64,000 nucleotides of DNA from Branchiostoma lanceolatum. Lineage: Eukaryota; Chordata; Leptocardii; Amphioxiformes; Branchiostomatidae. Every line of letters starts with the position of its first letter. Position 1 is the first letter of the stretch. The DNA lies in assembly GCF_035083965.1 (NCBI RefSeq), contig NC_089732.1, positions 10,679,424 to 10,743,423 of the forward strand, in the 5' to 3' direction. The notes under the pieces are model-generated. The model saw nothing but the letters and a program-made list of their open reading frames with translations. It did no database searches and was not told the DNA's origin. Of the stretch, positions 35,401 through 47,700 are shown one piece after another. The translations under genes and the position numbers were made by a program.

Positions 35401-38400
35401 ATGCATTGTTACTAATGTTAGTTAGTATGGTTGGCACATCCTGACAATGCCAATGCTTTCACACAGGAAAGTAGACAGGAGAAGACATTGTCTTTTACTT
35501 CCCCTTAGTGATAATTTCTTGTTCAAAAAGTCAGTAGCTCATGATCATAGCAGGAAGTACAAAACTTACAGTCTGCAGCGACTGAAGCTCCTCTTCAAGA
35601 TCCAGCAAATTGCCAACCTGTGCACCAGCCTGTAAGGCAGGCAAGGAAACTGCAGTTAGTGTCTGTGCTTCCTGGTCTCCATCGTGTTAGCAAGGCCGAA
35701 GCCGTACAGCAAAAGTGCAAATCACAAGCCATACATGTACCGGTTCTCCTCAACTTATCATCAGCCATGTTACAATCAGACTTCAGAGAACCCCATCATG
35801 TTGTACATACTTTCAGCAAACAAAGAAAATTTCAAACTTAAAGGGTGGCGGAACTGTTGGCTACCTTGGTTTGCTCTACATTCTGTTCTGCTACTGCAGG
35901 CTGGGCTTCTCCTTCCTGTTCTACTGGCTTGTTGGTGGGAACCTGGAATAAGGAAGGATGTCTCGGTGAGGTTTGAGACTTTGGGGGTTAGACCGAACCT
36001 TTGTTATACACAGTCAAACCTGACCTAGTGACCACCTCTATATAGGAACCACATGGCCCCTCTTTTGGTGATCCTTACTTTTCCCATTGACCCAAGCATT
36101 AAAAATCCTGTCTATAGTGGCCATTTTCTACAAGTCCCTGGCGTGGTCACTATAGATAGGTTTGACTGCACCGTAAGGCAATACGTATGAGTACTCACAC
36201 GAGGCAAGCAAGCAGTAAGTTGCAGCGTGTTGCTATTAAGGTGGTTGGATGAAAGCTGGCCCTGTGTACACAACAGTAGACAGCAACAACACAATAAGGA
36301 GCACAAAACAAACAAAAACAAGAAAGAGATGTCAAAGATGCAATTTTCAAAAGCAAGCATGGTAAACTGCAGCACAGAAAGAAGGTAAACAATGCTTTTA
36401 AAAGTTTACTGATTAATTTAAAAGAACAGAAATGAAATGGCATGGAATGAAATCTGTCAATCAGAATGCAATTAAAAACCTAGCTAACATCGCAGTCATT
36501 TTGCCATGCAAGCAATAATCTGCCCGACTATGGAGCAAACTGCCACAAGCATGCAATGTACAATCATGCAATCTTTTTAGAATATGGTTTCAAAACAGGC
36601 TTTCACAACACAGACAAAGAAAGCCATGCCAAAATAGTTAATACACAATAAAGGGGAAAGCAAAGATATTCAATGAAGGAACAAACAAGTCCAAAAAAGT
36701 ACCACACTACCAAGCCAATTCTAGACACAGCTTATACCTGGTAGATAGGTTCTCCCGTAGAAGAGTCATACGAGCTTTCATTTGTAGGGCTTCCTTTGTC
36801 TTTTCGTCTCTTTTTTGGACTTTTTACCTTTGTAGATTGGACAGACTGTTCCAACCCATGCAAGCAGACAGGGAGACAAATTGGGAGAGAAGACACAAAA
36901 GTGAAACAAGGAACAATCACACAATTAAGGACAGTACCACATAACTAGCCAAGTTTAAAGTATGCTTCTGTGATTGAAAAATGCAGGGCTGAAAAACTAT
37001 TGGTTCTAAATAATATCTGATCTCAGGACAATAATGATGTAAGCAGATACAAATGTTTGTAAAACTAAATGCTTTGGAGGTTTCAGAAAAGGACAATAGC
37101 TTCTTCAGCGGTCTTCATAGGACTTTCTCTTGTGACGTGTTGCAATGAAGGCTTAGATAAGCCATCTTACAAAACATTCAAAACATGCACTCCTATGCCT
37201 TATACATGTGTACCTGAAGATAGTCTTTGAATATAGACTGGCCACCTAAGCGAAAGGCAACTATGGTTAGGACAGCAGTAGATGTCGCATGATTTGTTAA
37301 TACCTCATAGATGTGCTCCTCAATGGATGTGTCTTTGTAACCTTCATTACACAGCCCATCTAGCAGTATTGTTTCAGAGTCTACCAACTTTTAAATCCGA
37401 GGAAGAAAGCACAGCAGGAAAAGGCAGAACAAGGGCACAAGTTAGTGAGAAATGGAGGACCAACTACAGTAAAGTGTGCAGTGTGCATTAAACAGAGAGT
37501 GACAGTCTACAGATGAGAATAGATGTCAGGGCTCAAAATACGTTTTTAGGTTGTAAACTGTTGGAAATTCTACCTCAGCAAATCAGAAAAACTTTCTGCA
37601 CATAGTCGAGCTGCTGTTATCATGATACAGTAATACAACATTAAGGTTTAGATTGCTACTGAATAGCTTAATTGTGAATCATAATGCCAAGCCTGAAATA
37701 TTTTACCCTTCGAAATTGCAAGCTGCCTATTTCTTCACAGGCAAGCTAGAAATTGTAATAATTGTATATAAGTATTTTGAACCCTGGAGGTTAAACAGGA
37801 GTGAGTGCTTTTAGATAATCATATATTGCTACATCTACAAGATGCATAAGAGAGAGGTTTGGCGTGTAGAACACTTACACAGGGTATACTTACTGCTGTA
37901 CATGCTAGCTGACAGTGGGCCTGTCATTTGCAACACAATTCATACATATTCTCTAAGCATCACTTTCATGTAACTAATCCACACATGTAGGCATAACTCC
38001 AAATCTATCTATTTCTGCTTCGTTTTAGTGAAATGAACAACTCTTATATGAACTGTCATATGAAATGATGCATTAAACGCTGGTGTGAGGGACCATTAAT
38101 ATTTGTATCACTGAAGAAAACTACATTAAGTTTCAGCTGTCTAAGTTGAATCCGTCCTGAAATTTCACCCCTTCATACCTGATAGTAGCTTTCGCCATTG
38201 GTGGGATCTGTGGTGCCATCTTGCTGTGCTTGTTTCTTCTTGTCCATCTCTGCTTTCTTTACGTTGTACACAGTCTGGAACAGGTCTCGGATAGACAGCA
38301 CTACGGCTTCAGACTGGAAACGTTGGTAAATCGTAGGGTGTTAGGATATTGTGAAAAGATGAGGTTGTATTTCTTGTCAATGTTTTATCTGAAGTTTCAT

Positions 38401-40180
38401 GACTAATCTCAGTTGTGTGACTTCAAACAAACTACTCATCATCATACTACTCAAACTACTCAGAAACTACTCCTATATACATGTAACTTCAGCCAAATTT
38501 TAGTGGCAAGGTAGTGTTGCAGCTAGGGTTCTGGGTATGAATCCCCAGCAGGCTGGAAAAGTTGTGCCATTGGGAAAGGTACTTAACACCAATTCCTCAT
38601 TTGACTCAGGTGAAGATGAGTACCAAACTATAGCTTTAGTTAGGGATGTCCTCTTGGATTGAATGTAAAGCCGAAGGTCTTGTGTTTTTAAGAGCCACAC
38701 CTCTAGCACGTTAAAGATCGCCCCACGCTTATCAAATATAGTGGGGTCCATCCTGGTGTGAGTGGATCAAACCGTACAGTCCAGTCTTAGGCAGCTTGTC
38801 TCTTGGTAGTCCTTCGTTGTTGTTAAGCAACTTGTACCTACTGTTCAAAACAGGTGTGTTATGCATAACAAACACACAAAGCTCACCTGTTTTTCCGTCT
38901 TGATGGCAAAGAACTTGTGCTGCCCCTCCCCTGGGCTGAAGACCCAGCCAAAGGCTCTGTTATCCGTCACATCCCGCGCTATAAATGATATCTTGTGCAC
39001 TGGGTGCCGGTGGTTGATTGCCTGACAGGTGTAGACATAAAACATAGGATTACAAACTCATGTCTGACTTCATTGTCAGTGTTCAAAAAAACTAACCTTC
39101 TCACTTTTCTTGTCCTTGGAATGGAACTTCTATTTCCTTATTTTAACTTTTCTTCCTAAAAAAATTCAAGTTGTACAGGTATCATCATCATCATCACAAT
39201 GTCCTGCTACTTGCCCGGACTAAGTCCAATCTGCTTCTTCTACAAGCATACTTAAGTTAAATAATAAACTAGGCACAAAATAAACTACGCACAAAACTAG
39301 TGCAGAAACTTGATTTTGGTCAGTCATATCATGTCATATGAAGAATTTATCCAATGCATGAGTGTATGAACTGAAACCAAATCGACCAGGTCAATTGTTT
39401 CATTTAAATATTCATTTCAGACTTCATCCAATCATAGTCTGTATGAAAGATATGGACACATTTGAAATGTAAAGAACTACTCCAATACTCACTCCTGAAG
39501 CCAGGTCTATGATCTTCAGGCCTTGAAGGGACACACTGATTGTGATGCGCTGCTTGTGGGCTCCTGATGCCTTTACTGCGAGCTATAGTACACAGTGGAA
39601 AAGTCATAAGAAAATAAATATTCTGGTCTTTTTTTATCACAATTAATTGACAACACAAGTTGATTTGAGTACAGTCTCTTACACATTTAGCTGAATACAT
39701 GTATAAATTGTTACCTTGTTAAAGTTGTTCTGAATGATAACATATATATTTGTATTTTACCTGTGTCTTAGACATATAAATATCCCACACTGTGACAGTG
39801 TAAAACTACATAATTTTCATCACGTTTTTGGACGTCATCAGTATTTGTTCCGGTATTACTAATTTAGTCACATGACTCACAATTATCAATGTCTTTGTAC
39901 TAACAAAACCTGTCCTCATATTAAGAATCTTTCATGAAGAGGTTGGTGTGAATAAAGTCTTTGCTTATAACCAATAATAATAAATCAGATTATATATCAG
40001 AATCTGACATACCTTGAGCTTGTTCATGGAATCCTGGCACATCTTGTCCCCCCTGGCCGCCTCTACATCATCAATCCCTATCACCTTGCCCTTGAAGACC
40101 ATCCCGTCCCCTTCATACTGTTTCACTTTTTCTTCCGCTGTCAAGGGCTCCTTCTTGCCCTTCTTGACTGTGCTTGCCAT
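23403..40180 (-). CDS. Dab: Disabled homologue (PTB-domain endocytic/signalling adaptor)
   Basis: Exons, all phase 0: 40013-40180, 39493-39582, 38887-39021, 38179-38313, 37304-37387, 36738-36845, 36199-36261 (optional), 35865-35942, 35570-35629, 34156-34287, 30925-31992, 28287-29069, 25303-26241, 23767-23817, 23403-23447; about 1291 aa without the optional exon. The first four encode a complete Disabled PTB domain ([52 protein letters not shown]), which binds FxNPxY receptor tails and phosphoinositides. Tyr-motif exons (GESYYQ, EEHIYE, EPIYQ|VP) recall the Src/Crk sites of Dab1. The tail carries about 20 NPF/DPF motifs for EH-domain and AP-2 binding, as in Dab2, plus [11 protein letters not shown], similar to a Dab1/Dab2 segment. 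The start ATG is preceded by a UTR exon beginning at 40253; the first exon was not found. One pre-duplication gene combining both vertebrate paralogues' features is the likely reading. Confidence 0.93.
24150..25200. other. Dab intron sequence
   Basis: Lies inside the Dab intron between exons 25303-26241 and 23767-23817. No exon or element was identified. Confidence 0.4.
27660..27735. repeat. 34-bp-arm hairpin inside a Dab intron
   Basis: Arms 27660-27693 (gtagcatgagtatcatcctg...) and 27702-27735 (...caggatgatactcaggctac) are complementary over 34 positions with three differences, two of which become G:U pairs in one strand. The loop is 8 bases (gaaggtag). It could be a palindromic transposon remnant or a transcribed hairpin. 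The size (76 nt) is in the range of a pre-miRNA, but nothing else supports that. Confidence 0.75.
29447..29796. mobile_element. MITE family B, copy 1 (350 bp)
   Basis: Starts tactgtaaatgcatttaggtttgcgg and ends, in reverse complement, tactgtaaatgcattttaagttcacgg. Internal words such as gtttgcggtg and ttcacggtgg are shared with the copy at 58654-58865. It lies in the Dab intron between exons 30925 and 29069. Confidence 0.8.
29974..30139. mobile_element. Short TIR element (MITE, 166 bp)
   Basis: The left end taggcccgatttacacacac, followed by gagtcgactcagg, matches the reverse complement of the right end, taggcctgatttacacacaa followed by gagtcgactcagg. It has no coding capacity. It lies in a Dab intron. 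Confidence 0.8.
32104..32200 (+). mobile_element. tRNA-like sequence / SINE head
   Basis: tagctcagctggtagag at about 32108-32124 matches the A-box region of a tRNA gene almost perfectly. A degenerate B box (ggtcacaatcc, 32151-32161) follows at about the expected spacing. The rest does not fold into a clear cloverleaf, so a SINE head or tRNA pseudogene is more likely than a functional tRNA. Confidence 0.5.
32994..33776. mobile_element. MITE family A, copy 2 (783 bp)
   Basis: The left terminus is taaggccacaccaacttaa followed by atggatgacatccgcgc. The right terminus in reverse complement is ttaggccacaccatcttga followed by atggatgacatcc. Subterminal poly-A/T tracts lie inside both ends. Inside are only short frames with no transposase similarity. 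It lies in a Dab intron. Confidence 0.8.
36011..36168. mobile_element. Short TIR element with cagtcaaacct ends (158 bp)
   Basis: The left end cagtcaaacctgacctagtg and accacctctata matches the reverse complement of the right end, cagtcaaacctatctatagtg and accacg. It is inserted in the Dab intron between the optional 36199 exon and the Val-Pro exon at 35865. Confidence 0.75.
37214..37237 (-). CDS. Dab: Candidate 24-nt Dab microexon
   Basis: The 8 codons SIFKDYLQ are flanked by ggccag on the acceptor side and cag|gtacac on the donor side, phase 0 at both ends. A good branch-point match (tcctaac) and a pyrimidine-rich tract lie just upstream on the minus strand. Like its neighbours, it ends in a Tyr-x-Gln that would abut the downstream Val-Pro exon. 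Not counted in the main protein model. Confidence 0.4.
38500..38840 (+). mobile_element. tRNA-derived SINE
   Basis: B-box-like ggtatgaatcc (38533-38543), then the shared body ccattgggaaaggtacttaa, gactcaggtga, gtaaagccgaaggtc and cagtccagtctta. It lies in a Dab intron. The limits are estimated by comparison with the copies at 10535 and 19730. Confidence 0.65.
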
Positions 40181-40253
40181 CTTAGTGGTCTAGTTGTCTT
40201 CGTCTCTACTCTATCTACTGTGGATGCTATTGTGGCATCCCACTGTTTAAAAC

Positions 40254-42626
40254 CTGTAGATAGAAAAAAAAAGAAAAACATTTTTACAACAAGATCACAG
40301 AATGTCCAAAACAGATCCACTGCAGTGCCAATAAAAACTGCCAAGAGGCCCTCAAATGATGTGCATCTTCCAAAACTTTCAGAATGAAATACATTACCCA
40401 GCACTATGAACACAGGATGGGGATATTGAAAGGCTGCTATAACAACGTGACCGCCAAATCCATTAAGGTACCTAAGTGTATCTACCCTTGAATTTCAGTG
40501 ACCCCTTTTCATTGAGGGTAGCAATAAAACGCATATCAATATTCCCTATTTGCAAACTAGCCACGAGTGTATATAAAAACACTTATCAAAGACCAAAATT
40601 TACGTTGATGGGTACCTAGCCACATCTTTAATTTCTTGGTACTCAGTTTGTAAGCCTATAGGGACTTGATAACATCAAACCACTACTACAAATGTACATG
40701 TAGATGTGATGTGGCTTGCCTGGATGCTGGACAACAGCCAACAAGCCAGACATCAAACATTTGTTTGAGATTTTAGAGGGAAGTGAAGGGACACAGGAGG
40801 AATGCTGGAGTGTCAAGGGTTTGAAGGTCTGTTACAAACAAACCTACGTTTTAGCTCAGTGAAAGGATGTTTATAATGCCAGCAAGCTGTTTAACATTAA
40901 TTTAAATATCAACTGTAGCTGAGTTTATAGATAGCTTCTCAGAAACCAGGACGTGGGTAATTATAACAGCTTGGTTCAGAGAAACACCTGACGATCTCAG
41001 CAGGGAATATCCCTTATTTACCCTGATTCTGTAGATTTGTAAGGATTAGTCAACGGCAAGGAATTGGCTCTTTCTGTCTCATATATATAGGAAAGCTAAG
41101 TATGACCCAGTATATATTGATCGCAAGACTACAGGTCTATATCTTGAAATCCAAGATACTGCGTATATTTGGAATTGGATAAGCATGAGGGACAACAAAC
41201 ATCGATCCCATGAACTTCAGGAATTGCCAATCCAGCATTATGCTACAGAGCATGTTAAACTGCCTTTTCCAAAGGCAATATCATTAGCATTCCCAAGTTG
41301 TCATAAACAGTACTACAGTACAGCATGGTAGCCATGCATCTAAAAATTGCTCACAAGTGATCGCCATGAATATTCATGAGTATCCACCTTCCCTTTGAAG
41401 CTTAAAATAACACCTGTTCACTGCTATGCATAATACATTTCTAAGCTTTGATTCGGGGATTGGAATTCACTACATAGTTGCATGGAATTCCAATGCTTCT
41501 AAACTCTACATGTATATGTATACAGTATAGTAGTGTTTTTTCCTTTACATTTCAGTTCCCATCATTAAATATACAAGGCAAAATATTTTCTAGGATTCTG
41601 GGCCACTGAGTGACTGAGGCATGGATTCAATCATTCATGCAAACAATATCACTAAGACAAGACAGTTTTATTCAAACAAGATCAATGAAGAAAAAAAAGT
41701 ACAAATTTTTCACATTCATTTATATGTATGATTATGAACGCACTGTTTGATATTGTGAAGCTTCCTATACATGTGTATGGATACAATTTCGATACAGTAG
41801 TCCTTCTATTAAAAAATTGTACCAGTATCACATGGGTATCATCACCAAATCATCATTGAAGGAATAAAAAAAATACATTTGTTGGTAGATGGTTTCAATA
41901 TCCATCTTATTTGTAGACCAACAGCTTTTCCCAGTGACAAAAAAGGTAATGTCTTCAGCAGACCCCATTTATCATGTCAGGTAATGAGACAACGTGTAAG
42001 CAATTAAGATAATTGTATGAGTGCTACATCTGTGCTTCTTAATTATAGCAATGGCCCATGGGTGTCTATGGCCTCCATCATTACTGACTGTCAAGGCTGA
42101 GCTTAATTACCACATCAAAATTACATTTTTTACCTGCACCAGGGAAATTCTACATGCACCACTTACACTGTAAAGTGGAGATTGTAAACGTAAAGTAAAA
42201 AAAAAACATTTTGAATCTTCTTTTTGTTCGTTTTCTCAATTTTTGATTTGGAAACCAATTACATAGATCCCCATATACCCAATATGGACCAGTCCAGGTT
42301 TACATTAAGATACACAGCACCAGTTTTACCTGAACTAACATGCGGCTGGTATTTGCATTGCATGTTACAAATTGATGATTATGAGGTTTTGGGTCATTTT
42401 CAAAGTATACAATAGTGGGAGGTTGCTCCACCTTTCTCTTATGTACATGTAATATAGTATCTTGCAGCAATGCACAAAGTATGTGATTCTAAGCAATATT
42501 AAGCAAAGCACACCACCTGACACACCAAAGCGGAACTGTCCCATTCAATCATCTAAGGAACATTCCATTAGCAAATCCCAGAGGGGGATCAACCACCAAC
42601 CTTTACACCCATCTGCTTCTACTTAA
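40254..42626. other. Probable Dab 5' intron / upstream spacer (first part)
   Basis: A splice acceptor (tctatctacag, minus strand) ends at 40254, so a Dab 5' UTR intron begins here. No coding exon was found in the rest of this stretch. Confidence 0.45.
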
Positions 42627-44696
42627 AGCCCCGGTCACACTAAACTCACGTCGTACCTACGATGCACGTACGATGCATTTCCCGTACAACGCAGGTAAAT
42701 CGCAGGTAAATCGTAGGTAAAATCAGCTATCGCAGAGCGTCGGGTGATGTTCAAAATTTTCCGGCGTCGTGCGATTTGTCACGTGTCGCTCATCTCATAT
42801 GTGTGCACGTTTCATCTGACCTTTGCAAGATGGTGATGCCACCAGAAAGAATCAGGCTGGTGTGACTGCAGATACAGCTAAATAAAGTACAGGGAAGGCA
42901 AGCTGTAATTTTGGCAGCCCTCATCAGGGTTCTGCAAGAAAGACAGAATGCGAGAAGGCGACGGAGGTGGTGGGCGAGGCCGTGGATCCAGCGGTGGACC
43001 TGACTAGGCCAATACGACACACTTTTGATTGAGTTGCCTCGAGAGTGTGGTGGGGACTACTTCAGAAACCAAAAGCAGTCGAGCGCATAGTGAGCGCTGC
43101 TATATGTTTGCATAATCTCATGAGAGAAAGGTACCCAGGCTTACAAAACAGAGACTTGGGGCCAGGGGGGCAAGTTGTCCCTGGGGCATGGAGGCAGGCC
43201 GGGATGTTTGGATGAGATGCGAAATGTGCGGGGGGGAAATGTGGCAAACATAGAGGGAAAACAGCTAAGAGTCTATCTGAAACAGTACTACAATAACCCT
43301 GTGGGTTCCTTGCCATGGCAGCACCATATGATATAGGCCGATTTGCATGTATAGATATGTGCGCTGATGATGGCTTCAGTTGTTTTCAGTTTATGACAAC
43401 AGAGACGCATAAGCATAAAGATATGTCTTCTAGTAACTTTATTTTTCACCCCTTAATATCAAGATATGTTAATGAAATAATCTTTACAAATCACCCTTTC
43501 ACATCCGGCCCGGGGCAAACTGACTTGGACAAAATAACGTTTTGTTGCATCGCATCCTTATTCTTTTAATGTATTAATTTCTCAAATCTCAAATCTTTCT
43601 CAACTCTTTATTTGTTTGAAACAACCTCACAGAAGTACATATAATTCGTACAGATACATGCACTTCTGAATTGCGTTGATCTTACATGATAACACACCTA
43701 TGTACACAATATTGCCTTAAACAACCACTCAGAAGTAAAGATATAAAACGAGGGTGAAACGAAAACATTCCAACTGATCATGGAGCACAACATTTCTTTA
43801 TGGTTTGATACATATCTTCAGTGGGATGTACTGATATATGGATTTCTCTGAAAGTGAAGTGCATGTGACAGCAATTAACTGCAAAATGAAAGTTTCAGTC
43901 TTTTTAGTATCTTTCTTTCGTTAAGAGATACAGGATGATATGTTTACAACATAAAGCAATCGTTGATATCAATAAAAAAACTCAGTTCTGGTCGTCCTGC
44001 TGGTTGTGCTGCTGTTCCCGGGCGTCTGCCAGCTTCAGATAGCCGTGACACCAGAGTATAGCATACAGACGTCACGCCATAAGTCCTTGGGTAGGTTCTT
44101 CAGGGAATGAGGTCTGATCTAATTATGAACCCACGTGTGTATAGCCATGAAACAATCGTATGCATCACCTGTGCGCGATACTCGATCTGACACGTGGAAA
44201 ATCGTAGCCTTGAAAGCAGGCTCTTCAGCGGTCGCGCTGTACACCAGTTGCCACTGTGCTCTGGTGGCTGCACGTCTCAACAACATCGACAATATCAGGG
44301 AAAACTGAAACCATCAGAACACGGTCGAAATGTATACATTTTTCATCTCATTGGTATAAAAAGAAGGCCGTAGTGAAGTCTGTATTGGGGGCAATAAAAA
44401 TCGTACGGCGACGGAAGCAAAATTTTGAACATGTTCAAAATCATCTTAAGCTGTATTTTCCGGCGTAGGACGCTCGGCGATGGCTACTTTTACGTGCGAT
44501 TTACCTGCGATTTACCTGCGATTGACCTAGGTACACTAAAAAAACCCATCGTACGATGTACCTACGTTTTATGTGACCACCACTTTGTATGTGTTAACTA
44601 TTGCACCCGGTTTTTCCCAAACGTACGACGTGCGGCGCTGTCATGACGGAAGGAACCCCATCGCAGGTACGACGTGAGTTTAGTGTGACCATAGCT
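42627..44696. mobile_element. PIF/Harbinger-type DNA transposon, internal deletion derivative (2070 bp)
   Basis: Long imperfect terminal inverted repeats: the left end agccccggtcacactaaac-tcacgtcgtacc matches the reverse complement of the right end, agctatggtcacactaaac-tcacgtcgtacc. Subterminal repeats gcgatttacctgcgattt occur inside. TTAA flanks both ends (42623-42626, 44697-44700). On + from the ATG at 42829 is the start of a Harbinger nuclease frame (RRRRRWWARPWIQRW, GQYDTLLIEL). It runs, after an internal deletion near 43072, directly into the C-terminal part (AICLHNLMRERYPGLQN, VPGAWRQAGMFG). The central region with the catalytic DDE residues is gone, and stops interrupt what remains. 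A minus-strand frame at about 43975-44270 may be the relic of the accessory ORF. Confidence 0.85.
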
Positions 44697-44700
44697 TTAA

Positions 44701-47700
44701 TTTCAATTACTGTCTTCCCTCAAGTCAAATTCTTCTTGACAATACCACCTTTAAATTCCAAGAAAAAATGTTCACCCCCTCTTAAATCAAGCAGCCAAAA
44801 GGTGATTTGTACCCTGAAGTAAAACAAATACCAATATTTGTGATGACCACTACTTCAGGCCAAAGGGCATGACGCCCTTTGATGTGTCTGGACGCTGAAG
44901 CAAAAGGGGGAGTGGCAAGCCCAAGGGGTAGCAGCCCATGAGGGAAAGGTTAAAGATTACACTGTGAGATGTTGCTAAATGATCGACCAGACAATCATTC
45001 AAGAAAGATGATGATGAAAGAGGAATACAGTCATACACAGACAGAAGTCAATCACACCTAGACAAGTTTCTACAGTCATACATTTTTGTAAGGACTTTCC
45101 TGAGGTTTAAGGGCACCCTGTCAAGTGAGACCTTGTACTGTCAACTACATACATGTATATACATTTACTATTGGAACAAGAGAAGGCTATGTATGGTCAA
45201 AGTCAGTACGTGTCAAACCACACCCATGCGTTTATACAAAAACATACTACATGATAGTGATGTGTTTTCATTATTTCTGCAACAGAATGTAGTTTTAAGG
45301 ACTTAGGTATAGTTAGTTAAGGGATTGATTGCAACAACATGGAATATACAGTAGAACGAGAGTGTTCATAAAAATATCATCATCATATTTCTTGCTTACT
45401 GATAAAAACAGGGTTTGTGTTAATAACAAACATGTCCTGTAGTACAGTCTGCTTATAAGTACATTCAATACAAATACTGTAAAAGCAAGTCAGAGTATTT
45501 AAATGAAGTGTGAACAAAGGTGCTCAAGTCTGCTTTTATGGCTATTTGCCTCACTTTCTAGATTATTTACCTGTGTTTGAATTTTGAAGGCAACAAGTTA
45601 GTCACATTGTTCATCATTATCATGGTGATAAAACATAATAAAACTTCTCTCACTGATGACAACGGAAAACACTGCCTTAGTTACCAAAAGGCTACTCCTG
45701 GTTTCAATGATTACCATACGTCCTTTCAGCACACGAATCTATGTTGTGCATTTGTCTGTTTTACCATAGCCTATCATTGTAGCCACATGCATGCACAACA
45801 TCCATATGGATAGGACGTGGTATTGGCCTTGACGGCGTATTTCTGAGAATGTGCTATAGGGTTGGTACAGACAATTCCATATGAGGAGTGAAGGGAGTCG
45901 TTATCTCTGACAAGTTCAAGATGTAATGCAGGCACGAACAAATGTACTTAAGGCAGGCAACGTTTCCATTGAAGTCAGGATATAGCTGAGAACTTTGTAT
46001 AGAATAATGTCAAGAAATCATTAATGCAGTGTTCTGGTAGTCCTGCAAGGAAATAGATATGGTGACTAATAATATGATGTCCCATTCGATAACACTTATG
46101 TCAGTTATGATATGACTGTCTATTCTAGCCTACACAGGTCAAGGTCTCTTGGTCAAATAACTATACCTTTTAAATTCTCATGAAATAAATGGGTAAGACT
46201 AAGTACATCAAAATCAATAATACTTACCCAATATGTCATATGGTTTTATGAGAATACATATTTGCTAAGTAATAATTTATCTACTAACAAACTTGCATAC
46301 TTTCAAAAGGTAATAGTACTCTGCAGGCTTTAGGTTAAAAAATGAGTATGACTGTATGTAGATTCAGTAGACTGGCTGATCATTGAGCTTTTTTTACCAG
46401 CTTGTCTGTATTTAGCTCACAGTAGGTCTGGGCCCCACAATGTGCAAAACCTGTCCAGACCAGTCAATAATCCATCTTCCAGACAAGTAGTGGTTAAGGT
46501 CAGGTTAAGGTCAGGCTTAGTATGGCTTGTCTGGTTGCTCCCCCTAGCAATTCCATCAGCAATTCGATATCAGAGAAAGCGGTTATATTTAGACTGGCAA
46601 TGGGGCTCAGACTGCTTCTCCTGGTTTCTTGGAATTCTAATTAAGGCCCACATAGAGATACTTTTCATGGGTATCATCTGCATGCCCATGTTTTTAACTT
46701 GCTTTGGAAATTCCTGAAATAAACCACCTTTCTTCTTTCATTCAAGACATGAAGGGAAAGTACAAGTAGAGATAACGAAATTAGACAGAGATAAGGAAAG
46801 AGATTACAATTGATATCTTGCCTTGGTCAAGTAATTTTACATTGAAAGTTAAAAGTTAAGAATACCAAACAACAAAATTGATGGTAAAATGATGTTGATA
46901 GGTATACATTAATAATCAGTTTATCCGATAGCAAGTTCATTTCCATAGATAATGCCATTCAATACAGATTTAGTGTTAGCACCCCATGTACATGTGTAAC
47001 TTAAACACATAATCTATAGCCTGCTTTCAAACAACAACATTCCCTGTTTTTCCACACTAATACAGGATGATGTAAGGATTTGGAGTATGTTGTCTTGAAG
47101 AAGGAAAAGCCCTGTCCTCCTGCCAGAACTGTCTTACCCTGGAATTCCTTGGTAGGCCTTCACTGTTTGGTACCTGTCAACATCCTGGTGTGAAACTTCT
47201 ACTGCTTTCAAAACACTGTCTGTTTTGATGGTGTACCAAAGACAGCCCTTTAGCTGCCCACCATACACAGCAACACATCTGGTGACTACTAACTCCTGTT
47301 ACCCTTAGGTAGTACTATAAGATAATAAGTGAATCACTTTATGCAAACAGTGATCTTTGACCCACTTTCAGTTACAATGATCAACCTGGACTTTGACAGA
47401 ATTTGCTGGTAATTTATAAATGACCTTTAGGACCATTAAGAGCATGTACACTACACATGATCTATACTATAGTTTGTTGCTTCATCTACTTCTACTTACA
47501 TGTACCAAGCACCCATATTTTTGCTACATTGTATGTTCAGGAGTAACAATTATGCAGTAAACAGTCGTGTACACATGAATTCAAGTATGTGCTAACAAGA
47601 ACTTACAAAAAGGACTGAAATGGTTAGAAACTGGACAGGGAAAATATGGGAATCAAAACTACTACTGAAAGTGAGTTTACTACTGGCAAGAACACAAATA

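Noticed and set aside
46442..46717. 91-codon + frame
   Set aside because: No start context, domain or splice sites; amino-acid composition like random AT-rich sequence.
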